Source of the DNA: Ruminococcus sp. UBA3665 | GTDB lineage: Bacteria; Bacillota; Clostridia; Oscillospirales; Ruminococcaceae | Length of the DNA: 64,000 bases | Reading direction: 5' to 3' | Assembly (NCBI GenBank): GCA_002373165.1 | Contig: DFJS01000027.1 | Location: forward strand, 14,513-78,512 | Shown here: piece after piece, positions 10,327-18,620 of the stretch | Layout: the number at the start of each line of letters is the position of its first letter | Numbering within the stretch: the first letter of the stretch is position 1 | Position numbers and translations under genes: made by a program | Notes under the pieces: generated by a model | Told to the model about the DNA's origin: nothing | Databases searched by the model: none | What the model saw: only the letters and a program-made list of their open reading frames with translations

Positions 10327-10518
10327 TTATTCATACAAGAAACTGTGCAGAGCATCGCGAACTTCTTCCAGAGACAGAACACTCATATCATTGAGTTCCT
10401 TAATGCTTCTGATTTCGTACATGTGGAACACCTGATTATGAGTTCCGCAGACGGAGCAATGGGATTTAATTTCGCGGATGAGCTGTTCTTTAAAGAATTC
10501 ATTTCCTGTGTGAGTCAT
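10327..10518 (-). CDS. Small CxxC protein, first gene of accessory operon
   Basis: 63 residues, unrecognised. It carries a single CSVCG knuckle followed by two histidines within about 10 residues (NQVFHMYE), possibly half a zinc site, then an acidic helix. Start chosen at the ATG at 10518 behind AAAGGGG. It is the first gene after the minus-strand promoter with the TTGGTA operator, and its end nearly touches the ClpP-like gene, so it leads a four-gene unit. Confidence 0.65.
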   Translation of the reverse strand: MTHTGNEFFKEQLIREIKSHCSVCGTHNQVFHMYEIRSIKELNDMSVLSLEEVRDALHSFLYE

Positions 10519-10582
10519 TTTGACTACCCCTTTCATCATTAAGAATTGATTACCATATCAAATTATGTTTTTTACTGATATT

Positions 10583-10603
10583 ATTTGGTAGGCTCTACCA
10601 AAT
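10583..10603. promoter_or_regulatory. Palindromic operator, minus-strand promoter
   Basis: Perfect inverted repeat with 8-bp arms ATTTGGTA / TACCAAAT and a 5-bp centre (GGCTC). It lies just downstream of the TATACT -10 box of the minus-strand promoter, a typical repressor position. The same core occurs at 10667-10684 and, as a half site, at 10759-10765. Confidence 0.75.
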
Positions 10604-10613
10604 CTGTAATTAT

Positions 10614-10642
10614 AGTATAGCATACTTTTCCATGTTTGTCAA
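10614..10642 (-). promoter_or_regulatory. Promoter of the micro-protein/ClpP/Sel1/TraG operon
   Basis: Minus strand TTGACA (10637-10642), 17-bp spacer, TATACT (10614-10619). Transcription would start within the operator at 10583-10603. Confidence 0.8.
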
Positions 10643-10666
10643 GTGTTTTTTCAAAAAAAATTATTT

Positions 10667-10684
10667 TTGGTAATGCATTACCAA
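10667..10684. promoter_or_regulatory. Palindromic operator between divergent promoters
   Basis: Perfect 18-bp palindrome TTGGTAATGCATTACCAA. It shares the TTGGTA/TACCAA core with the operator at 10583 but with a 6-bp centre, and lies between the two divergent promoters. Confidence 0.75.
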
Positions 10685-10721
10685 TATAATTGTTTTTGTA
10701 CTGTGAATCTTTGATTTTTCA

Positions 10722-10765
10722 TTGACAAGTTGAAAAATCTGTGTTACAATATAATCACTACCAAA
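10722..10765 (+). promoter_or_regulatory. Promoter with operator half-site, HsdS-like gene
   Basis: TTGACA (10722-10727), 17-bp spacer, TACAAT (10745-10750), then a TACCAAA half-site at 10759-10765 next to the expected start of transcription. The ribosome site AAAGGAG follows before the ATG at 10786. Confidence 0.8.
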
Positions 10766-10785
10766 ATCAAAGGAGTGTATTTTAT

Positions 10786-12414
10786 ATGCGGAGGAAAATA
10801 GATATTTCATTCCAGACTACACAGGACATTGCACAAAAAGCCGCTTTTGTCATCGCCGTAAGAGAAAATAAAAAAATCGAAGAATTAGGCGAAATTCTGC
10901 CTGACCTGATGTCAGCTGATGCTGCACAGGCTCTGTTGCAGGAGCTGGATAAAACCTCATCAGAGGAGATATGGAAAGAGGCCAGCAGCTATATCTATTC
11001 AATGGGTCTGCGCGCAGCAAAAAGAAAAATGCCAGAGAAAACGCCTATCTTTCGCGATATCACGCAGGAAGAAGCAAATCTCTACCTAAAAACAAGACTG
11101 GTGCATGATAGATTCATGTTTTATATGAGCGAATATTTTATGTCATCCCCGGAACATGCAGAGGAGAAAAATGCATTCTCAGAATTCTACAGTCTGCTTT
11201 CTGATGAAATATCACAGGAACAAAAAAAAATTATAGAACAGTGGTTTCTTGCAGCTTTGCAGTATGAGGATTTTGATTATCTTAATCCTGCAAGAAAATA
11301 TTCCAAAATCTTTGCATATGATAATATAAATCTTTGCGCAAGCGAAGAAACCATCCGTGAAAATAAGGCCTATAAATGGCTTTCCGAAGGAATCGGACAC
11401 GAAATGCCGATTGATGCCGATACAGTTTCTTTTTTTAAAATAGCCTCTGTTGTGCAAAGTCTTTCAGAAGACGGTCAGGCAGCATTCTCTCTCCGTCATT
11501 ATCACAATTTGATGAATTTTTCTGAATTATGGAAATTTTTTATCCTACAAGGATGCATTCGTACTGTGATTCATGAACCGCCAACAGCAGATTCGGTTCT
11601 TATTCTGCTCCGCGCGCCGCATCCGGAACTTGCACAAAAAGGCGTTTCTGTTTATGATGCTTCTTTAAAAACTTTTTACTGGCTGAATGAATTCAGACAA
11701 GAAATTGCAGAAGCTCTGCAACAAAAAGAAAATATCTATTCTTTGGAAGAAATTGAAAAAAATAACTGGTGCCTGAATTTAAGCCGAGAAAAAACTTTCT
11801 CACTGGGTGATGTAATCACAGATATGACAAGGGGGGTACCGTCTTCTGCTTTGAAACGCGAAAACGGAGAACTTAAAATTTCTGACCACAAGACACAATA
11901 CCGCTATCTGCATACAGCAGATCTGTATGACGGCACACTGCATCCTGTCACCTATCTGGAATCCATCCCCCGGAAACAGACACAATATTGTCTGGAAACG
12001 GAAAACGCGCTTCTTATCGCCAAAACCAGAACAGATGCCGGCTACAAAACCGCTGTCTTCCAGAGTGAAAAAAACAAAAAAGGAGAAAAAATTCTGCTTA
12101 ATGATAATATCTATATGATTAATATCGACGAGAAAAAAGCAGATCTTTATTATATACAGGCTTATCTGGAAAGTCAGGAAGGTCAGAAAATGCTCTATGA
12201 AATGACCTATTTTACAAACTTCATAATCAATTTAGGCGTTGATGACCTGAAAAAAATCAGAATTCCGGCCTGTGACCTGAATATACAAAAAAAGATAGGC
12301 ACAGCTTTTTATCAAAAACTGCAAGAAATTGCAGAATGCCGCAAAAAACTGGAAGAACTGCTGAATCAGAAAAACACGCTCTTTTACGAAGAAAAAAATT
12401 CCTGCCTGAACTGA
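10786..12414 (+). CDS. HsdM/HsdS-like protein lacking methylase motifs
   Basis: 542 residues. The C-terminal third looks like one target-recognition half of a type I restriction specificity subunit: LGDVITDMTRG, ENALLIAKTRTDAG, YYIQAYLESQEGQKML, a DDLKKIRIPA segment and a closing coiled coil. The middle (SELWKFFILQGCIRTVIHEPP) resembles the end of an HsdM methyltransferase, but no SAM-binding or NPPF/Y motif is present, so it is probably not an active methylase. No HsdR or complete HsdM lies nearby. Start chosen at the ATG 10 bp after AAAGGAG. It could be a truncated restriction component or a DNA-binding protein re-used for other ends. Confidence 0.7.
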   Translation: MRRKIDISFQTTQDIAQKAAFVIAVRENKKIEELGEILPDLMSADAAQALLQELDKTSSEEIWKEASSYIYSMGLRAAKRKMPEKTPIFRDITQEEANLYLKTRLVHDRFMFYMSEYFMSSPEHAEEKNAFSEFYSLLSDEISQEQKKIIEQWFLAALQYEDFDYLNPARKYSKIFAYDNINLCASEETIRENKAYKWLSEGIGHEMPIDADTVSFFKIASVVQSLSEDGQAAFSLRHYHNLMNFSELWKFFILQGCIRTVIHEPPTADSVLILLRAPHPELAQKGVSVYDASLKTFYWLNEFRQEIAEALQQKENIYSLEEIEKNNWCLNLSREKTFSLGDVITDMTRGVPSSALKRENGELKISDHKTQYRYLHTADLYDGTLHPVTYLESIPRKQTQYCLETENALLIAKTRTDAGYKTAVFQSEKNKKGEKILLNDNIYMINIDEKKADLYYIQAYLESQEGQKMLYEMTYFTNFIINLGVDDLKKIRIPACDLNIQKKIGTAFYQKLQEIAECRKKLEELLNQKNTLFYEEKNSCLN

Positions 12415-12423
12415 ATGATAAAA

Positions 12424-12454
12424 AATCCCTGCTTTCCGTCAGAAAGCAGGGATT
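12424..12454. terminator. Strong bidirectional terminator
   Basis: Perfect 13-bp stem (AATCCCTGCTTTC / GAAAGCAGGGATT), 5-nt loop, A run on the left and T run on the right. It ends the HsdS-like gene and, from the other side, the 11-gene operon. Confidence 0.93.
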
Positions 12455-12464
12455 TTTTATCCTA

Positions 12465-13550
12465 TCAGGAAACGCCGATTCTTGTTATGCCCGGAACTGT
12501 TTTATCAGAAATATCCAGCACAAGCAGCTGACGTTCTCCGCCGGAAAGAACTGCCGCAAGCAGATGCATATCATCAAGTTCAAGCAGATTCAGCAGGATC
12601 GTTTCAGAATCCGGAAACGGTATGCGGAACGAAAACGGAGCAGTTCCTTTCCGGTACGCTGCGCCGGATACTTCTCCGGTCTTGGCAAAAGCAAAGAGCA
12701 TTTCTCTTCCGGCAGTGATGCCGTCAATTTTTCCGGCACCGGCACGATTGACGGCTTCTGCCATTTCTGCACTGTCCGCGCCGGAATTGACAGCTTCTGC
12801 CGTGTGATTTCTCAGCAGGAAACAGCCGGCATCTCCGGCAGTGATGGATACTTCCTCCGGCATTTCTGCCGACCAGGCATGTCCTTCCTGGAAGACATCT
12901 CTGTGATATTCACAGACGGCCAGCATCCCTTCTTTTTTTCTGTACGAAGCCAGCAGAAAAATCTGTGTCTGAGTGAGTGCAATTTCGCGGATAAAAACAT
13001 CCTGTTCCAGGCGTGTGGAAAGCTCTCTAAGTCTTTCGGCATCTGCGCCGCAGGCGAGCAGAACGCCGTCTTCTGTGACCGCAGCAGTTGTATCGCCGGA
13101 AGCGGCAATTTTTGCCACGCCCTTCCAGTTTCCGGCATCGCACTGTCCCATTGTATTTTTTCCGGCTGTCAGCACTCTGCCGTCCTGGGAAAGTGCGGCC
13201 AGATGACCTGTTCCGGCCGCAATTGCCTTGATATGCTCCCATTTTTTAGCTTTTCCTATATTAGAATTAAAAAATCCTTCCAGTTTTACACTGCCGTTGT
13301 CAAGCCATGCATAAAAATCAATACCAGCCGCGGCAAACAGGGAGGTACTGCGGCGCAGTTCCAGAATTTGTTCTGCAATAATCTGCTTCTGCTGCCGGGC
13401 ATATGCCTCTCTGGCAGGAAAAAAGATTTGTTCTTTCCACTGGCGATACTGTTCCGGATTCAGAAACAGCTCCGGAACGGGAGACATTCCGCATTTTGGA
13501 CAGGAACCGGAATCATCCGGCAGAACCTGCTGACAGATAATACATTTCAT
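12465..13550 (-). CDS. Zinc-ribbon plus RCC1-like propeller protein
   Basis: 361 residues. The N-terminus is a four-cysteine zinc ribbon (CIICQ ... CPKCG), followed by a helical linker (about 30-70) and RCC1/BNR-like beta-propeller repeats, for example HLAALSQDGRVLTAGKN and TTAAVTEDGVLLACGAD. Such propellers usually serve as protein-interaction platforms. No signal peptide. It is the last gene of the 11-gene operon, 25 bp after the AAA-protease gene. A role as substrate or partner adaptor for the AAA/Hsp70 machinery is inference from position. Confidence 0.75.
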   Translation of the reverse strand: MKCIICQQVLPDDSGSCPKCGMSPVPELFLNPEQYRQWKEQIFFPAREAYARQQKQIIAEQILELRRSTSLFAAAGIDFYAWLDNGSVKLEGFFNSNIGKAKKWEHIKAIAAGTGHLAALSQDGRVLTAGKNTMGQCDAGNWKGVAKIAASGDTTAAVTEDGVLLACGADAERLRELSTRLEQDVFIREIALTQTQIFLLASYRKKEGMLAVCEYHRDVFQEGHAWSAEMPEEVSITAGDAGCFLLRNHTAEAVNSGADSAEMAEAVNRAGAGKIDGITAGREMLFAFAKTGEVSGAAYRKGTAPFSFRIPFPDSETILLNLLELDDMHLLAAVLSGGERQLLVLDISDKTVPGITRIGVS

Positions 13551-13575
13551 GCTGAAACATCCTTTCTATTTTATA

Positions 13576-16500
13576 TTACCGGAAAAAACGCTCCCGGATA
13601 TGTTTCATCGGCAGAATGAAATTCAGTTCTTCTACCAGACTGCCGTTAGCAGAAGTTTCCGAACCGCATAAAATTCCAATAATACTGCCTGTTTCCTGAG
13701 AAAAGACGGGTGCGCCGGAACAGCCGCTTTTGGCCTCCAGATTCACAAACACGCGTTCCAGACCGCTGCGCATCTGAACCGAGGCAATTTTTCCTTCAAA
13801 ATGGCTTAGTGAAAGCTGATCGACAGAATCAGAAATCATAGCACCAAAGGGATAGCCCAGCAGGAAAATGCGGTCTGTTGTGCTGATTTTTTCTTCCGGA
13901 GCGGCAACGGGAAGTGCCGGATAGTTCATCAGTTCTATTTTCAGCAGAGCGGCATCAATTTCCGGGTCGTCCCGTACGACCTGTGCATCATGCCAGCTGA
14001 TTTCTCCGTCTGTACGGCCGGCAATTTTCAGACGAACACGGACAGTTTGCGCATCATGAATCACATGACTGCATGTCAGGATATAGCCGTCATGTGTCAG
14101 CATGGAGCCGCTTCCGTAGCCTTTTCCCTGTGAAGAACTGCATTCGATCAGCACTACACCCTTTTCTGTTTCTGCGACATTTTCAGGATAACGATAAGAA
14201 AATCCCGGTTTAGGAAGAGCATCAGAAGGCAGGCGGTATTCCTCTGTTTCAGACTGTCCCGGATGCTGATGCAGGAAATTCTGATATTCTTCCGGAAGCA
14301 TTTCCGGAGTATAGAGCAGAAGGCTTTCGCCGTCCTGTTCAGTTTCCGTGCGGAATTTTGGCCAGCGTTTGCGGAATTTCTGTTCCAGCTGTTCCATTTC
14401 TCTGCCGTTTGCCCAGGGTTTTCTTTGCTTGGCGTAATCTTCGCGCATTGTATCCAGCAGATCAGGCAGCAGGGCAATCAGCTGTTCCGAGGGCACGGCA
14501 CTGGATTTGCTACACTGATGACGGAAAATAGAAATCAGCTGTTTGTTGTCATAATCCGGCATATAGAATTCATTGCCTTTAAAGCGGCTTCTCATGCCAG
14601 GATTGGAAGCAAGAAACTGTTCCATCTCTTTAGGATAACCGGCGGCAACGACTGCAAACTGTCCGTCAAGGTCAGACATTGCTTCCAGAATCGTATCAAA
14701 GGCTTCTTTGCCGAAGCCGTCCTGAATACTTTGTGTCAGCATATAGGCTTCGTCGATAAACAGAACGCCGTTAAGGGCTTCCCGAATTTTTTCCTTTGTC
14801 TTGATAGCCGTCTGGCCGATGTATCCTGCCACAAGATCGCCCCTGGTTACTTTTACAAGATTGCCTGTACTCAGAAGTCCGAGTTCCTTGTAAGCCCCGC
14901 CGATCAGACGGGCAACGGTAGTTTTTCCTGTGCCGGGATTTCCTGTCAGGACGATATGCAGAGATATATCATCCAGAAGCGAATCTCTTCCTGTTTCGCG
15001 GGCAGCCTGGACAGTTTCTTCCAGTTCGCCGAAATACTCTTTCAGTGAAGCAAAGCCTGTCAGTTCCTGAATTTGCTGAAGGGCTGATTTTTCTGTTTTT
15101 TCTTTCTTCACAGTACCGCGCAGGAATCTCTGCATTTCTTCCGGCACATGAGCTTCCGTAAACCAATTTTGCAGCAGACCGCTGTCATCCTTGCGTCTGA
15201 CGGGATTTTTGAACCACTGCATCTGCATATTGCGGCAGAGAGTTTCGCATTCTCCGGCGTTCTGCCAGTCCTCTGTTTTCGATTTACGGGCTTTGAACTG
15301 GGAGAAAAATACCACAAGCTTTTCATCCAGAGCGGAATCAATCCGGAATTTTATTTTCCGGCACATACCGCGGAAAATCTGTGCCAGTTCTTCGGCAGTA
15401 TAATCTGCAATCAAAAATTCCTGGAATCTTCTGTTCAGTCCGGAATTACTGCGGATAAAATGATCCATTTTATCCGGATAGCCTGCGGCGATGACGGCAA
15501 ACTCTCCCATATGGTCTGTCATTGCGGCGACCAGTGTTGTCACAGCTTCCGAACCGAAATCATTTTCGCTGCCGCTGTCTGTCAGAGAATAGGCCTCATC
15601 AATAAACAGTACATTCCCCATAGATTTTTCAATCCAGTTTCTTGTTTTTTCGGCAGTCTGGCCGATATATCCGGCGACAAGGTCAGAACGGTCCACTTTC
15701 AGCGTACGTCCTTCCGGAAGAAGGCCGCATTCTTTATAGACTTTTCCTATCAGGTTTGCAATCATCGTCTTGCCTGTGCCGGGATTGCCTTTCAGGACGA
15801 TATTCAGGTTAGGTGTAATAGGCATACCGCCGCTGTCGTCCTGTTTCTGAAACTCTGCCATATTCAGGAGATTATGCAGATATTCCTTAATATTTTCAAA
15901 GCCGATTATATCATCAAGCTGTTCCAGCAAAGAACGCTGATCCGGCTGAGGCAGGGGCTGTCTGGTAAAGCGCACAAGATTTTCCGGGATATCGTTACGG
16001 GTGAAGAAATTTTTTTCTTCTTCGGGGATTTCTTTCCCGTAAGCGGCCACAAGCCGGGCATTCATGCGGGTTCTGGCATCTGCCAGATAACCGTCACGGA
16101 TATATCTTGCATTGCCAAAAGTCTGATTTTTTTTCTGGCTGTCTGCATAGCGCACAATGGCACGGTGAGACAGTTCTATAAATTCCTCATCGGCATTCAT
16201 ACCGGATTCGGGCAGCATTTTCAGGAAAATCTGATATAATTCTTCACCTGTATAATTATCAAAATAAATTCTTCCGCGTTCGGTGCGGCTTGCCAGACCG
16301 GGATTTGCCGTGCGCAGCATTTCGGACATCTGATCTTCGTAACCTGCCAGAATCACGCAGAGTCTTTGTCGATTATCTTCCATATATTTAATCAGACTGT
16401 CGATGATATCTCTGCCGTTGGCAGTATTCATAAGCTGATAGGCTTCGTCAATAAACAATACGCCGTCCAGGGCTTTTTTGCCGATTCTGTCGAAATCCGG

Positions 16501-18603
16501 ATGATGGAGCATTTCAGAAATCAGTTCTCCGGCATTGGTTTCCACAAGATGTCCGCGTTTCAGCAGGCCGTGACTCCGGAACAGCAGTCCCATTTTTCGG
16601 GCTACCGTTGTTTTGCCTGTACCGGGTGCGCCCATAAAGATATAATGTCCGGGTTCGCTTTGATTTCCTGTAATAAGTGCATTTTCAATCTCCCTGATTT
16701 TTTTCTTGACATTTTTCAGGCCGGGCATTTTCATAATATCTTCCACAGCATTGCCGCGGATTTCTTCCGCAGGCCGCAGGAATTCCCTGTAATTTTCTGG
16801 AATATGGCGTTCTTCTATCAGATAGAAAATTTCGTTTGTATTTTTATCTGTTATTTTTCTGGTATCCGGTGTATGCTTGACGCTATTTTCCAGATCTTCG
16901 GCCAGGAGAACAGCTTCGCCGGCGTTTCCCCAGTTTTCATCTGCGGAAGCAAGCCAGTTTTCGCAGAAATTAGCCATACGCGGCCGCATCTGCTCCGAAA
17001 ATCGCAGATGTTTTCTCTGCATATGAAGAGTCAAAATCCGGAACAGTTCTTCCGGCGTATAATCCGGAATATTAATTTTTTCGCGAATGCGGCGTTTCAT
17101 GCCGGGATTCGCCTTCAAGAAATTTTCCATTGGTTCAGAATAGCCTGCTACTACTACGATCAGATCATGTTTAAACTCATCCATAGCTTTGATAAGCGTA
17201 TTCAGGCATTCTTTTCCGAACGAATCGTTTTCATCCTGTATAATAGCATAAGCTTCGTCAATAAACAGCACGCCGCCCAGAGCCTTCTGCACAGCTTCTC
17301 TGGTTTTGATGGCAGTCTGACCCACATAACCGGCCACGAGTCCGGAACGGTCAGTTTCCACCACATGACCTGTACGCAGATATCCTGCTTCGGCGAAGAA
17401 CTGCCCCAGCAGTTTGGCGACAGTTGTTTTGCCTGTACCGGGATTTCCGGTCAGTGCAATATGCATGAAACTCATATCATCTCTTTTTGGCGGTGCCGGT
17501 TTGATTCTGTCAGCCTCTTCCAGCTTCATCCAGGCGCGTTTTTCAGTATGAATTCCCCTGAATTTTTCCACAATCTGTTTTTTGACAGATTCCATGCCAA
17601 TCATGCTTTGCAGCTGCTGTGCGGCGGTGGGAATAGGCTTTATATGATATTCTGAAAACAGCTGATAGCAGTTTTTCACAGTAAGCGTTTTTCCGGACTG
17701 TGCAAAATCCATCAGGAAATGATACAGCATTTTAATCCGAACGCCCTGTGCAACACCTGTACTTTCAGTATGATCCTGTACGATTTTAGCGATACAGCGT
17801 GAAATTTCTCTGGCAACCTCCGGGATTTCTGCCACGCGGATTTTCAGGCCATACATCAGCCGGAAATGATTCAGCATATGGCAGTATTCCAGCGCATTAG
17901 GCTGTAGAATCAGAATTGTGTTCAGTTTCCGGCGCATTTCTTCATCTTTGGTCAGAGCTTCCATTTGCAGAATGCCGCCGCCTTCTTCGTCAGGGAAAAT
18001 AAACAGCATGATATTAATATTTTCTGCCGGCAGTTTTACTACCTGATTCATGAAATTTTTCCAGCCGGGTGTTGTCGCAAGTTCGGTCAGGAAATTATCA
18101 GCATCGTCGATTACAATCGCAGTAGGATGACGATTATCCTTCATCATGGCTTCAAACTGTGAGAGCACGGCTGTATCGGACTGCATTCCCACATGGAGCG
18201 CATGGGAATTCTGTTTTGTCATTTGTACGCCGGATATAGTTCCGGCAGAAGAGCCGTGCACAGGTGCCGCAGCGGCAGGAGCAGGTGTTTTGTTTTTATC
18301 CCATGCGCCTTTCCGCAGGCCGTGTCCCTTGCGCGGAGCAGCGGCAGGAGCAGGAGAAGCCGCAGGGGCCGGGGCGGCACCCGGCCGGAGCAGAGAGAAC
18401 GAACGTTCGTCATAACAGTACAGACGTTTTACAGTATTATAAAAAATAATCTTTTCATAGCCGTTTTCTTTCAATTCTTTCTGTACAAGCCAGTTCAGAT
18501 CTGTTTTCATGCCATTTTCCAGATAGAATTCATCGCCTGTCAGTCCCCCCAGGTACCAGAACCGCCGCTGACCGCAGGAAGCTTTTGAAAAATAAGTTCC
18601 CAT
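13576..18603 (-). CDS. Four CbbX-type AAA+ modules fused to a trypsin-like protease
   Basis: 1675 residues, apparently cytoplasmic. Seen in order: a short N-terminal domain; an Ala/Pro-rich linker (75-115); a degenerate ATPase-like domain with IVIDDAD at 163-169 but no Walker A; four CbbX/SpoVK-type AAA+ modules with Walker A at 386-393, 658-665, 939-946 and 1221-1228, each followed by LFIDEAY; and a C-terminal trypsin-like domain with His1513 (TCSHVIHD), Asp1550 and Ser1629 (SGCSGAP). All four ATP sites look intact. Family knowledge: CbbX-type AAA proteins remodel protein complexes, and tethering to a protease suggests unfolding coupled to cleavage. Neighbouring genes encode Hsp70-like and coiled-coil proteins in the same operon. 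The client is unknown. Confidence 0.9.
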   Translation of the reverse strand: MGTYFSKASCGQRRFWYLGGLTGDEFYLENGMKTDLNWLVQKELKENGYEKIIFYNTVKRLYCYDERSFSLLRPGAAPAPAASPAPAAAPRKGHGLRKGAWDKNKTPAPAAAAPVHGSSAGTISGVQMTKQNSHALHVGMQSDTAVLSQFEAMMKDNRHPTAIVIDDADNFLTELATTPGWKNFMNQVVKLPAENINIMLFIFPDEEGGGILQMEALTKDEEMRRKLNTILILQPNALEYCHMLNHFRLMYGLKIRVAEIPEVAREISRCIAKIVQDHTESTGVAQGVRIKMLYHFLMDFAQSGKTLTVKNCYQLFSEYHIKPIPTAAQQLQSMIGMESVKKQIVEKFRGIHTEKRAWMKLEEADRIKPAPPKRDDMSFMHIALTGNPGTGKTTVAKLLGQFFAEAGYLRTGHVVETDRSGLVAGYVGQTAIKTREAVQKALGGVLFIDEAYAIIQDENDSFGKECLNTLIKAMDEFKHDLIVVVAGYSEPMENFLKANPGMKRRIREKINIPDYTPEELFRILTLHMQRKHLRFSEQMRPRMANFCENWLASADENWGNAGEAVLLAEDLENSVKHTPDTRKITDKNTNEIFYLIEERHIPENYREFLRPAEEIRGNAVEDIMKMPGLKNVKKKIREIENALITGNQSEPGHYIFMGAPGTGKTTVARKMGLLFRSHGLLKRGHLVETNAGELISEMLHHPDFDRIGKKALDGVLFIDEAYQLMNTANGRDIIDSLIKYMEDNRQRLCVILAGYEDQMSEMLRTANPGLASRTERGRIYFDNYTGEELYQIFLKMLPESGMNADEEFIELSHRAIVRYADSQKKNQTFGNARYIRDGYLADARTRMNARLVAAYGKEIPEEEKNFFTRNDIPENLVRFTRQPLPQPDQRSLLEQLDDIIGFENIKEYLHNLLNMAEFQKQDDSGGMPITPNLNIVLKGNPGTGKTMIANLIGKVYKECGLLPEGRTLKVDRSDLVAGYIGQTAEKTRNWIEKSMGNVLFIDEAYSLTDSGSENDFGSEAVTTLVAAMTDHMGEFAVIAAGYPDKMDHFIRSNSGLNRRFQEFLIADYTAEELAQIFRGMCRKIKFRIDSALDEKLVVFFSQFKARKSKTEDWQNAGECETLCRNMQMQWFKNPVRRKDDSGLLQNWFTEAHVPEEMQRFLRGTVKKEKTEKSALQQIQELTGFASLKEYFGELEETVQAARETGRDSLLDDISLHIVLTGNPGTGKTTVARLIGGAYKELGLLSTGNLVKVTRGDLVAGYIGQTAIKTKEKIREALNGVLFIDEAYMLTQSIQDGFGKEAFDTILEAMSDLDGQFAVVAAGYPKEMEQFLASNPGMRSRFKGNEFYMPDYDNKQLISIFRHQCSKSSAVPSEQLIALLPDLLDTMREDYAKQRKPWANGREMEQLEQKFRKRWPKFRTETEQDGESLLLYTPEMLPEEYQNFLHQHPGQSETEEYRLPSDALPKPGFSYRYPENVAETEKGVVLIECSSSQGKGYGSGSMLTHDGYILTCSHVIHDAQTVRVRLKIAGRTDGEISWHDAQVVRDDPEIDAALLKIELMNYPALPVAAPEEKISTTDRIFLLGYPFGAMISDSVDQLSLSHFEGKIASVQMRSGLERVFVNLEAKSGCSGAPVFSQETGSIIGILCGSETSANGSLVEELNFILPMKHIRERFFR

Positions 18604-18620
18604 AATGCAACTCCCTTAAT

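Noticed and set aside
10786..12414. Functional type I restriction-modification system
   Set aside because: No HsdR, no methylase catalytic motif and only one recognition domain.
14263..17655. Plus-strand frames of 260-430 codons opposite the AAA-protease gene
   Set aside because: Antisense to strongly conserved AAA motifs; cysteine- and phenylalanine-rich composition typical of shadow frames.
18200..18420. Repeat array or CRISPR in the GC-rich stretch
   Set aside because: It is the coding sequence of an Ala/Pro linker, with no regular spacing.
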